Shown one piece after another: positions 8,381-15,886 of a stretch of 64,000 nucleotides of DNA. The stretch's first letter is position 1; each line of letters begins with the position of its first letter. This DNA comes from Flavobacterium sp. (lineage in GTDB: Bacteria; Bacteroidota; Bacteroidia; Flavobacteriales; Flavobacteriaceae). The stretch covers positions 37,295 to 101,294 of the forward strand of contig NZ_JANXUG010000088.1 of assembly GCF_025352015.1 (NCBI RefSeq), given 5' to 3'. The translations under genes were made by a program, and so were the position numbers. The notes below the pieces were generated by a model. That model made no database searches, was not told where the DNA came from, and worked only from the letters and a program-made list of their open reading frames with translations.

Positions 8381-8535
8381 CGTCTGATGCTCTACTTCTG
8401 CCGTCTGATGCTTCACTTTTAACGTCTGATGCTTCACTTTTAACGTCTGATGCTCTACTTTTAACGTCTGATGCTCTACTTCTGCCGTCTGATACTCTAC
8501 TTCTGCCGTCTGATGCTCTACTTCTGCCGTCTGAT
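8381..8535. repeat. 21-bp tandem repeat, seven full units plus an 8-bp partial
   Basis: Seven back-to-back 21-bp units each begin CGTCTGAT; a partial eighth unit ends the array. Units differ at only a few positions: CTC or TTC after the TG, TTCTGC or TTTTAA at the end, and one ATG to ATA change. There are no unique spacers, so it is not a CRISPR array. On the minus strand two frames stay open (AEVEHQT-type and SDGRSRA-type heptads), which produces the two overlapping ORFs in the track; neither has a convincing start or neighbour. Together with copy A of the hairpin repeat it fills the 447-bp gap 8201-8647; nothing else is visible there. Confidence 0.85.
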
Positions 8536-8647
8536 AAAACCCAACACTCAATAAATAGCAAGCAACAATCTAAACAGTGACTCGCAAACCAAGTTGCGAG
8601 ATTATTTTTAATGATAACCAAAAAATCATAGGGAGCAACCCAAAAAG

Positions 8648-9694
8648 TTAGTACTTAACAGCATAACGCTTAATATCAATAGTGCTGTCAAGAGGAATTC
8701 CCATATGAATATGGCGGTATAAATCTTGGGCCATACTTGGTGCCAGCATCACTCCACGTGTACCAAGTCCGTTCAGAATATGCAAATTTTTATGCAAAGA
8801 ATGAGTGCCCACAAGTGGTTTCCGGTCGCGTACTGTGGGACGAATTCCGGCAAAATGAGCTACAATTTCAAAATCACACGTTATAATTTCTTTGATTTTG
8901 CTGATAAGTTCCTGTTTCCCTTCTTGGGTAAGAACATCGGTTTTATCAACCCAGTTATAGGTGGCACCCACTTTAAAAAGATGATTGCCCAGCGGCAGCA
9001 TATAAACACTGGTATTCACAATAACATCAATATCCAAATCAGGTGCGCTAATAATTAGAAGTTCCCCTTTTGTACCATCAAGCGGTAAATAGTTAAAAAA
9101 GGGATTGGCATGCATTCCAAAACCTTCAGCAAAAACAATATGGGTGGCTTTTAGTTTTTGATACGTTACATGATCATCATAAATGTGCAACTGCTGATAG
9201 TGAAAAGAATTTTCATTAAACATATTTAAATTTTTTAGATATTCGTGATAACTTGTAAGCAAAACATCGGTGGTAACGAAACCCGTTTTATACACTTCTC
9301 CGTATCCAAAGGGAGCATCAATAGCAGTATATTTTTTATGAATAACACGAGTAGAAAGAAAAGGAGCTAAATTAGGTTTATCCGAAGCCGTGAACCAATT
9401 ATTTTGTTCTTCTATCGAAAAGAACTTTCTATAAATGGGCATTTCAAAATCTACCTTTAAATGCAGTTTGGCTTCGATGTTTTTATAAAATTCTATAGCA
9501 ATTTGTAGTTGTTGATTGGCATTCCAAACTTGACTAAAACGTTTTAATATTACTGGATTGTAAAGTCCCGCAGCAATCCTAGAAGAATTTTGCGACTGAT
9601 TTTCAAAAATCATAAAGCATTTATTGTTTTGCAAAAGTGTTTCAGCAAAAGCAATGCCTGCCAGCCCAGAACCTACAATAATATAATCTACCAT
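8648..9694 (-). CDS. FAD-dependent oxidoreductase (DAO/MnmC-C-like fold)
   Basis: 348 residues beginning with a dinucleotide-binding motif (IIVGSGLAGIAFAE, residues 5-18), then SSRIAAGLYNPV, which matches the glycine/D-amino-acid oxidase family. The C-terminal part has HFAGIRPTVRDRKPLVG and LNGLGTRGVMLAP, the FAD-binding end seen in DAO-family enzymes and in the oxidoreductase domain of MnmC. No signal peptide. It follows gldN on the same strand but a strong terminator lies between, so it is probably a separate unit. The substrate is unknown; a tRNA-modification role is possible but unproven. Confidence 0.78.
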   Translation of the reverse strand: MVDYIIVGSGLAGIAFAETLLQNNKCFMIFENQSQNSSRIAAGLYNPVILKRFSQVWNANQQLQIAIEFYKNIEAKLHLKVDFEMPIYRKFFSIEEQNNWFTASDKPNLAPFLSTRVIHKKYTAIDAPFGYGEVYKTGFVTTDVLLTSYHEYLKNLNMFNENSFHYQQLHIYDDHVTYQKLKATHIVFAEGFGMHANPFFNYLPLDGTKGELLIISAPDLDIDVIVNTSVYMLPLGNHLFKVGATYNWVDKTDVLTQEGKQELISKIKEIITCDFEIVAHFAGIRPTVRDRKPLVGTHSLHKNLHILNGLGTRGVMLAPSMAQDLYRHIHMGIPLDSTIDIKRYAVKY

Positions 9695-9705
9695 TATGTA
9701 TTACT

Positions 9706-9736
9706 AAAAAAAACTCCCACCATAAAGGCAGGAGTT
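9706..9736 (-). terminator. Terminator of the gldKLMN operon
   Basis: On the minus strand AACTCCTGCC pairs with GGTGGGAGTT (two wobble pairs) around TTTAT, followed by eight T. It lies between the gldN stop (9761) and the start of the FAD oxidoreductase gene (9694). Confidence 0.75.
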
Positions 9737-9760
9737 GAATGTAACTTTAAAAAAACTGTT

Positions 9761-10675
9761 TTAATAATTCCACATATCTGATTCGAAATCTCGAATTTTT
9801 TCTTTGATACGTTCTGATTCTAACAATTGCGATTGCGCATTGTCTTTCATGTATTGCTCTATTTGTCTATCACCATATACATTTTCTTCCTTATAAATTT
9901 CAGCGTTAAACCTACGCGAATTAAGTAAGTGATCAAAAGTAATTGGCATAGCAGAATTTTTGTCGTTAAACGCTTTAGCTTCATGCAATATGTCTCGAAT
10001 TGGAGGGAAATAAACCCAAAACAAATCTATAACATCCGCTTTATCATTACCAGCATCACGAGCTTCGGGAGTTACGGGACAAAGCGCCAATAATCGGTAC
10101 TTCAATTCACCTTGTCGTTTGTCAAAATACCAAAACCCTTTTATCTTATAACCCGAAATATAACTAGCATCTAGCTCTTTCTTATTAATAAATTGTTTAT
10201 CTAATACTTTTCTTCCTGATTTATAATCATCAAAATAATTGTTGATTTCGTCCTTACCAACATTGGTAGTATCAATATAAGTAAACGAAGATTCCATATC
10301 CTTGAAGGTTCTTTTGGTATTGAAATAATCATCAGCATAAACTTCGGTAATTTTACCACTTTTAATATTTTTTACAAGAACGTCAAATAAAGACCTTCTT
10401 TCTTTACCTACAAAGGCAGTGTCTATAGGATAATATAGCGGAAAATTAATTCTTTCATCAATATCAATAAACTCCCAAATTGTTTTTCCCATCAATACAT
10501 CTCTGTCATGAACATAACCATAAGGTAATGGTTTATCATTATCGGAGATTAATTGCGCAGGTGTTTTTTTACCAATCTCCTCGGGAGTTTTGGCATTCAA
10601 CAAATTTGATTGAGCAAAAGTAAAAGTACTCCATGCTACCACAAAAGCTACTGATAAAATATTTCTAATTTTCAT
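9761..10675 (-). CDS. gldN: Gliding motility / type IX secretion protein GldN
   Basis: 304 residues with an N-terminal signal peptide ending near TFAQS (about residue 23). The body matches GldN: KPLPYGYVHDRDVLMGKTIWEFID near residues 45-70 and RDILHEAKAFN with a C-terminal NAEIYKEENVYGDRQI. GldN is a periplasmic partner of the lipoprotein GldK; together they form the ring under the T9SS outer-membrane translocon. It is the last gene of gldKLMN, 48 bp after gldM, and ends at a strong hairpin terminator. The length is normal for the family. Confidence 0.93.
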   Translation of the reverse strand: MKIRNILSVAFVVAWSTFTFAQSNLLNAKTPEEIGKKTPAQLISDNDKPLPYGYVHDRDVLMGKTIWEFIDIDERINFPLYYPIDTAFVGKERRSLFDVLVKNIKSGKITEVYADDYFNTKRTFKDMESSFTYIDTTNVGKDEINNYFDDYKSGRKVLDKQFINKKELDASYISGYKIKGFWYFDKRQGELKYRLLALCPVTPEARDAGNDKADVIDLFWVYFPPIRDILHEAKAFNDKNSAMPITFDHLLNSRRFNAEIYKEENVYGDRQIEQYMKDNAQSQLLESERIKEKIRDFESDMWNY

Positions 10676-10723
10676 AATTTACGATATAAGTTATTTGAGT
10701 AGGTTTTCTATCAACTTAAATTA

Positions 10724-12280
10724 TTATTGAATTTCATATAATACTGGTGCTGCATCTTTAGGCACAATAGCAGCACTAGTACCAACAATTTTGGTTTTGA
10801 TGTCAAAAATTGTTATTTGATCTCCTTTGGATGCTCTAGCCAAAGCTGATTTACATTGTGCATTAACTCTATCTCCACTAACAATGATAGCAGCTTGTCC
10901 GGGAACTTTGAAACTAAAACGCGTTACCTGAAAAGTTAAATCATAAAGGAAATCCTGTAAGACTGCAGATATTTGAGAAACTTCTAAACGAGACTTTGCT
11001 CCTTTTTGAAGACCTACGTTTCCGCCAATAGCACCCGCTGGAGCAGGAATATTTTTTATTCTAAATATTTTACTGTCTGTAACGGGTTTACCATCAGGTA
11101 ATTTTGCCGTAACACTAACTTTTACTTCAGTCCCAGAGGGAGGATTTAGATTATATTTTCCAGCATTTCCAGCAGCTTTCGCTAAACCTGGAGCCGAAGC
11201 TGAGACCTTATCATCAGAGATTCCCGCAAATGAGATAGTCATTGGGTTCGGCAAACCTCTATAAACCACATTCATTTTATCTGCAGAAATATTAGCTGAT
11301 TTAGGTTGTGGAACCACAACATAGTTACCTTTTATTGGTAAGCTAACCACTTTTCCGTTTTCATCAAAGTTAAAAGAACCTGTAATTTCATGTTCTCCAA
11401 CTGCACCCGCTCCAAATGAAAAATCAGCTTGTCCTGCTTTAGCAACAACACTTGAACCATTTACAATTACCGATTTGGCAACTAAATTTGGGTCAAATTT
11501 ACCGAGTATAATTTTACCTTTAACTGCTTCACCTTGAAAAAAGGCAGTTTTTTCGGGAACCACAATTGGCTGATAGGCAGTTAATGATGCCGCAGCAACA
11601 AGGTCAGATTTAAACATTCCTTCCATTACGTCACTTTCGGTTGTTTTTATGTCAGCTTGTAATTGTGTCAACTTTGTAACCGATGCAATCAAAGGAAAGT
11701 GATGGTAATTATAATCTAACCATGGTAATTTTGCTTCTGCTTTTTCTGAATAAACATCTGCTGTGGCAAATCTTTTTTCAATTTTTTTCATTTCAACATC
11801 TGCAATTGAACTTCCTCCTATTGCCTTAATTTTTCCGGCAAATCCTTTAATTTTTTCTAAAAATTCCTTACCTTTTGTTGACTCTTTATCTCCTTTGTAG
11901 AACATGTTATCAATAGCATCACTTTTATCCATTTGCTCACAAGGATAATTTCCTTCTTTGTCTTTAGGAAACGGTTTTGTTATTTCACTTTTAATACTTT
12001 CTACATAACTTGAAAATTCTTTAGCCACGGCTCTTATTTTATCAACTTTTGATTTTTTATCCCCATATTGTAATGGTTGGTCTTTAGCTTTTTGTTGAAG
12101 TTGTGCAAAAGAACTTTCATTTCTTGCATCTGTAATCGAATTTGAGCTTTCAATTTTATTATTTAAAATTCCAAAAGCAGATAATACTTCTTTGGACATA
12201 TTTAATGCCAACATTGCGATGAAAACCAAATACATTAGGTTAATCATCTTCTGTCTAGGGGTTAATTTTCCTCCTGCCAT
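10724..12280 (-). CDS. gldM: Gliding motility / type IX secretion motor protein GldM
   Basis: 518 residues with one transmembrane helix near the N-terminus (LMYLVFIAMLALNMSKEVLSA, about residues 10-30) and a large periplasmic part. GldM dimers pair with GldL to form the proton-driven motor, and its four periplasmic domains reach up to the GldK/GldN ring. The N-terminus (GGKLTPRQKMINLMYLV) and total length agree with known GldM proteins. It lies between gldL (56 bp upstream) and gldN (48 bp downstream). Confidence 0.94.
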   Translation of the reverse strand: MAGGKLTPRQKMINLMYLVFIAMLALNMSKEVLSAFGILNNKIESSNSITDARNESSFAQLQQKAKDQPLQYGDKKSKVDKIRAVAKEFSSYVESIKSEITKPFPKDKEGNYPCEQMDKSDAIDNMFYKGDKESTKGKEFLEKIKGFAGKIKAIGGSSIADVEMKKIEKRFATADVYSEKAEAKLPWLDYNYHHFPLIASVTKLTQLQADIKTTESDVMEGMFKSDLVAAASLTAYQPIVVPEKTAFFQGEAVKGKIILGKFDPNLVAKSVIVNGSSVVAKAGQADFSFGAGAVGEHEITGSFNFDENGKVVSLPIKGNYVVVPQPKSANISADKMNVVYRGLPNPMTISFAGISDDKVSASAPGLAKAAGNAGKYNLNPPSGTEVKVSVTAKLPDGKPVTDSKIFRIKNIPAPAGAIGGNVGLQKGAKSRLEVSQISAVLQDFLYDLTFQVTRFSFKVPGQAAIIVSGDRVNAQCKSALARASKGDQITIFDIKTKIVGTSAAIVPKDAAPVLYEIQ

Positions 12281-12336
12281 TTTTTCTAATTAGTTTGAAT
12301 TATTATTTTGTTTAAAATATATAGTTATAAAACTAA

Positions 12337-12984
12337 TTATCCTTTGTTACTCATTGCAGAAAGCATTCCACCATATACATTATTCAATGTAGAAAGGTTA
12401 GAAGTCAAACTTTTCATTTGATCTTTTAATTTTAAATTGTTTTCGGCAACTTCATCATTGATTTTCGCATTTCTTTCGGCACTTTGTAATTGTACATTAT
12501 ACAAACCGTTTAAAGCTTCTAATTGAGTAGCAGCTTTGGTCATTTCTTCAGCATATTTTTTTGTCGAAGCAACAGAGTCAACTGTAGGGGATATGGCTTT
12601 TGCAGCTCCTTCAAAATTCTTGATACTGTTTCCTAAACTTTCCATTAATGCACTGTCCACTTTAGCCTCTTTCAACATAGCGTCTAATTTTTTAGACAAT
12701 AACCCTTGCGCATCTGTTCCATCTTCTGTTTTTACTTTTCTGGCTTTTGCTTCACCACCTGCTAATTCAGGATAAACCAAAGACCAGTCTAATTCATTAT
12801 CAACTGGTTCAAAAGCAGATAAACCAAAAATTAATGCTTCTGTTACAAGACCTATAGTCAACATTAAATTACCTGTAATAAATCCGAATTCTATGTGAGT
12901 AATTTTAAATAATGCTCCAATAATCACGACTGCTGCGCCCATACCGTAGGCGAAATTCATTGCTTTTTTGCTTAATAATGCCAT
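12337..12984 (-). CDS. gldL: Gliding motility / type IX secretion motor protein GldL
   Basis: 215 residues. Two transmembrane helices lie at about residues 11-28 and 34-58, followed by a cytoplasmic helical tail with coiled-coil character. Glu49 in helix 2 (TIGLVTEALIFG) is at the position reported as essential for proton flow in the GldLM motor. The tail contains long helices rich in Lys, Glu and Asn ending at the Met-rich C-terminus. Neighbours gldK and gldM are at the usual spacing (54 and 56 bp). Confidence 0.93.
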   Translation of the reverse strand: MALLSKKAMNFAYGMGAAVVIIGALFKITHIEFGFITGNLMLTIGLVTEALIFGLSAFEPVDNELDWSLVYPELAGGEAKARKVKTEDGTDAQGLLSKKLDAMLKEAKVDSALMESLGNSIKNFEGAAKAISPTVDSVASTKKYAEEMTKAATQLEALNGLYNVQLQSAERNAKINDEVAENNLKLKDQMKSLTSNLSTLNNVYGGMLSAMSNKG

Positions 12985-13038
12985 AATAATAAAAATTTTA
13001 GTTAGTTAAAGTTAATTGTATTTAAGTTAGTTTTGAAA

Positions 13039-14460
13039 TTACTTTTTAGGTGCGCCGTTTTTTGTCACTTTAGTTCCCATATAATCCTGAACGGTACGGA
13101 AACCAATATAACTTCTAGCGGAGTCTGCATATTCGAAGTCTCTGGTGGCTACTTGTAAGAAGTAAGCAACATCTTTCCAAGAACCGCCACGAACTGCTTT
13201 TCTCATGTTCTTTAAATCTGAAACGTTAGGATTTATAGAAGAAACATATTCATAAGCAGCAGCATCATAAGATGAATCTGTCCATTCAGAAACGTTACCT
13301 GCCATATTGTATAAATTATATCCATTTGGCTGATAGGACTTTGCTTCAACGGTGTATAAAGCTTGGTCTGCCGCATAATCGCCTCTGTTAGGTTTGAAAT
13401 TAGCTAAAAAACAACCACGGTCATTTTTAGCATAAGGACCACCCCAAGGAAAAGTTCCTGATTCTATTCCTCCTCTTGCCGCATATTCCCATTCTGATTC
13501 AATTGGTAAACGAAAAGTATTAATCAAATCATGATGTTTTTTCTTCGATTTAATGTAGGAGTTTTTGTTTAATGTTCTCCATGCACAAAATGCTTTAGCT
13601 TGTTTCCAACTCACACCAACAACTGGATACTGGGCATAAGCTTGGTGCCAAAAGTAATCATTATGCATTGGTTCGTTGTAAGAATAAGCAAAATCTTTGA
13701 TCCATACTGTTGTATCGGGATACACCAATTGTTGTTCTGTTTTAATGAAAGTACTTCTTTTGCCGGTTTTTGCTTTTGCTGCAGCTTGAATGTCCATCCA
13801 TGAATATCTGAATTTCAATTTACGAACATCTATGGTTCGTAACCCGTTGAAAGATTCAGCCATAGGAAGGTACATAGTGTCCATTACTTCTGTGTAGTAT
13901 TCATCAGGATACTTCTTGGTATCTTTAATAAGTTTAATCTTTTTATTTAATCTTCTTCCAGCATAAGGATCGTCATCAGTTCCTACGCTATAATAATTTT
14001 CATACATGTATTTATCATAGGGAGTCATCTTCGCAGGATCGGTATCATTGAAAGCAAAATCACCAATACTTCCTCCATTTTTTCCACTTTTACCGCCTTT
14101 ACCTCCTTTTGCAGAACCAGCCGTTTGACCCACTTCGTCAGCAAGGATAGCTAAACGAACTCTTATAGTAGAATCTTTTACCCATTCAACAAATTGACGG
14201 TATTCACTATTTGTGATTTCAGTTTCATCCATGTAGAATGATCTAACGGTAACCGTTTTCGTAGGTGCATCTTGAACATTAGCTAAATCACCATCGGATT
14301 TACCCATAATGAAAGCACCGCCTGGAATTAATGTCATTCCAAAAGGTTTTTCTGGGTGCCATTTTTTTCCTTTAACTCCTACTAACTCACCTTTGTCGCT
14401 TGACCCACCACAAGAGGTTAATAAAGCCAAAAGTGACACGAATGTTATGAACTTCTTCAT
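13039..14460 (-). CDS. gldK: Gliding motility / type IX secretion lipoprotein GldK
   Basis: 473 residues with a lipoprotein signal (lipobox LLTSC, Cys17). The rest is a formylglycine-generating-enzyme-like domain, shown by GGAFIMGKSDGD near residue 48, DETEITNSEYRQFV near 78, RLPIESEWEYAARGG in the middle, and NMAGNVSEWT and RGGSW near the end. GldK has this fold without sulfatase-maturation activity and forms the T9SS periplasmic ring with GldN. A Gly/Lys-rich low-complexity insert sits at residues 116-130 (AKGGKGGKSGKNGG). It is the first gene of the operon, with a 268-bp upstream region. Confidence 0.93.
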   Translation of the reverse strand: MKKFITFVSLLALLTSCGGSSDKGELVGVKGKKWHPEKPFGMTLIPGGAFIMGKSDGDLANVQDAPTKTVTVRSFYMDETEITNSEYRQFVEWVKDSTIRVRLAILADEVGQTAGSAKGGKGGKSGKNGGSIGDFAFNDTDPAKMTPYDKYMYENYYSVGTDDDPYAGRRLNKKIKLIKDTKKYPDEYYTEVMDTMYLPMAESFNGLRTIDVRKLKFRYSWMDIQAAAKAKTGKRSTFIKTEQQLVYPDTTVWIKDFAYSYNEPMHNDYFWHQAYAQYPVVGVSWKQAKAFCAWRTLNKNSYIKSKKKHHDLINTFRLPIESEWEYAARGGIESGTFPWGGPYAKNDRGCFLANFKPNRGDYAADQALYTVEAKSYQPNGYNLYNMAGNVSEWTDSSYDAAAYEYVSSINPNVSDLKNMRKAVRGGSWKDVAYFLQVATRDFEYADSARSYIGFRTVQDYMGTKVTKNGAPKK

Positions 14461-14500
14461 ATGAATATTTTGGGGTTATTTGAATATTATTTTTAAGGCG

Positions 14501-14531
14501 TAAACCTATTTATTATTTTTCAAAAAAGCAA
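14501..14531 (-). promoter_or_regulatory. Candidate promoter of gldKLMN
   Basis: On the minus strand a TTG (14531-14529) is followed after 20 nt by TAGGTTTA (14508-14501), a seven-of-eight style match to the TAnnTTTG -7 element. It lies about 40 nt before the gldK start. Other AT-rich near-matches exist, so the choice is uncertain. Confidence 0.35.
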
Positions 14532-14728
14532 TTAATTAATATTAAATTTATCAGTCTAAAATTTGATTATGATAATTGACAATTCAAAAATAGAATTAAT
14601 GTTAGTATTAAAAAAATATTTTATCGATAAAATGCATTTTTATACGCTAAAATGCTATTTTTATATATTTTTGTAATCTATATATTATGTTATTAGCATT
14701 GAATGATGAAATATTTATTTAAATTGTA

Positions 14729-15883
14729 TTAAACACTATTTTTTCGTTGTGCTTTCCACCATCTTTCAGGTATTTCTTGGTTACACGCAGTTAAATATTC
14801 TTCATGTGAACATGGTAATAACGTGTTTTTTTTTAGTTTATTGTGCTGACCCGCAAAAAAATTTATTTCTATCCACCATCTTCCTGTTTTGTTACTCTTG
14901 TAAAAAACTAAATCTTCACTTTCTAATGGAACTATATATTTTAAAAAGTTTTCTCTTGTTGTGAATGGATACTCATTAGAACGAAAATTAACCCCTTCAA
15001 TGAAGTACCATATTATTTGCGCTATTAAAATCGATTCTTCTTTTGAATTATTATGATTAAAAATCCCTATCGAACTAACTTTATCACTGATGCCTGAATA
15101 CCTTGACAAGCTACAAATTTCTTTTCCGTCAAATCCATTTGGATTGAAAGTAGTTAGATTTCCTGAAGTAGAGGATTTTACGCTATTTAAATCAATACTA
15201 ACAATATCGGCATCGCGAAAAACGGGTTCTGCAAGCTCAATATTAGTGGACAGTTCGCCTAGTCTGTATGCATCAAAATATAATTTTTCGATTAAATCAA
15301 TTTCCTCTTGTGAATTGTAATAGGTTTGAAAACCTACATTGCTGAAATTAAAAAGATTATTCGGTTCATTAAGAATTATTTTAGTCAGATAAGAGTCGGC
15401 TGAAATGCTGTCATCTTGTTTACCCAAATCAAATTTACTATCTATAGCTACCAAGTTAACCATCTGTTCTAGAGCATCATATGCCCTGTAAATAGGATAA
15501 GTCAAATCTTGTGAACCTCCAATAATTATAGGGATAGTACCTTTTTTGATAAGCTTTGATGCTACTTTCTGTAACGCAAAAAATGTATCTTCCAAGGAGT
15601 TTCCGGCTATAATATCTCCTAAATCTGCAATATAACTATGCCAATTTCCTGGAAATAAACCATATAATTCTTTTCGGATTGCGTTCAAATTAATGATTTC
15701 ATTTACGGAATTTGTAGCACCTCGGTTTTCTAACACACCAATGATTGCAATTTTTACTTTATCAATGTCTGGAAAGTCTTTATCTGTGTGAAAAGCGATT
15801 TTACTCCCCAAATGCTGTGTTGACAATCTATTTATGTATTCCAATATTTCGTTATCAACAGGTGAAAGAAAGTCAAATTCCAT
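14729..15883 (-). CDS. Arginase-fold (formimidoylglutamase-like) protein with degenerate metal site
   Basis: 384 residues with the ureohydrolase core: IPIIIGGSQDLTYP, VAIDSKFDLG, ADIVSIDLNSVKSS and FDGKEICSLSRYSG in the expected order. Compared with the arginase motifs GGxHx, DAHxD and SxDxDxxDP, three of the six metal ligands differ: His to Gln, His to Lys, and the second Asp of the third motif to Asn. It is therefore probably not a classical Mn-dependent ureohydrolase. It sits 4 bp after topA and upstream of gldK on the same strand. A structural or regulatory role is possible; nothing in the sequence names one. Confidence 0.75.
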   Translation of the reverse strand: MEFDFLSPVDNEILEYINRLSTQHLGSKIAFHTDKDFPDIDKVKIAIIGVLENRGATNSVNEIINLNAIRKELYGLFPGNWHSYIADLGDIIAGNSLEDTFFALQKVASKLIKKGTIPIIIGGSQDLTYPIYRAYDALEQMVNLVAIDSKFDLGKQDDSISADSYLTKIILNEPNNLFNFSNVGFQTYYNSQEEIDLIEKLYFDAYRLGELSTNIELAEPVFRDADIVSIDLNSVKSSTSGNLTTFNPNGFDGKEICSLSRYSGISDKVSSIGIFNHNNSKEESILIAQIIWYFIEGVNFRSNEYPFTTRENFLKYIVPLESEDLVFYKSNKTGRWWIEINFFAGQHNKLKKNTLLPCSHEEYLTACNQEIPERWWKAQRKNSV

Positions 15884-15886
15884 AGT

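Noticed and set aside
8381-8535. Possible CRISPR array
   Set aside because: The repeats are directly adjacent with no unique spacers, and no cas gene is in the window.
8337-8621. 94- and 66-residue minus-strand ORFs across the tandem repeat
   Set aside because: They exist only because the 21-bp unit leaves two frames open; starts are non-conserved (one is TTG), there is no family and no operon context.
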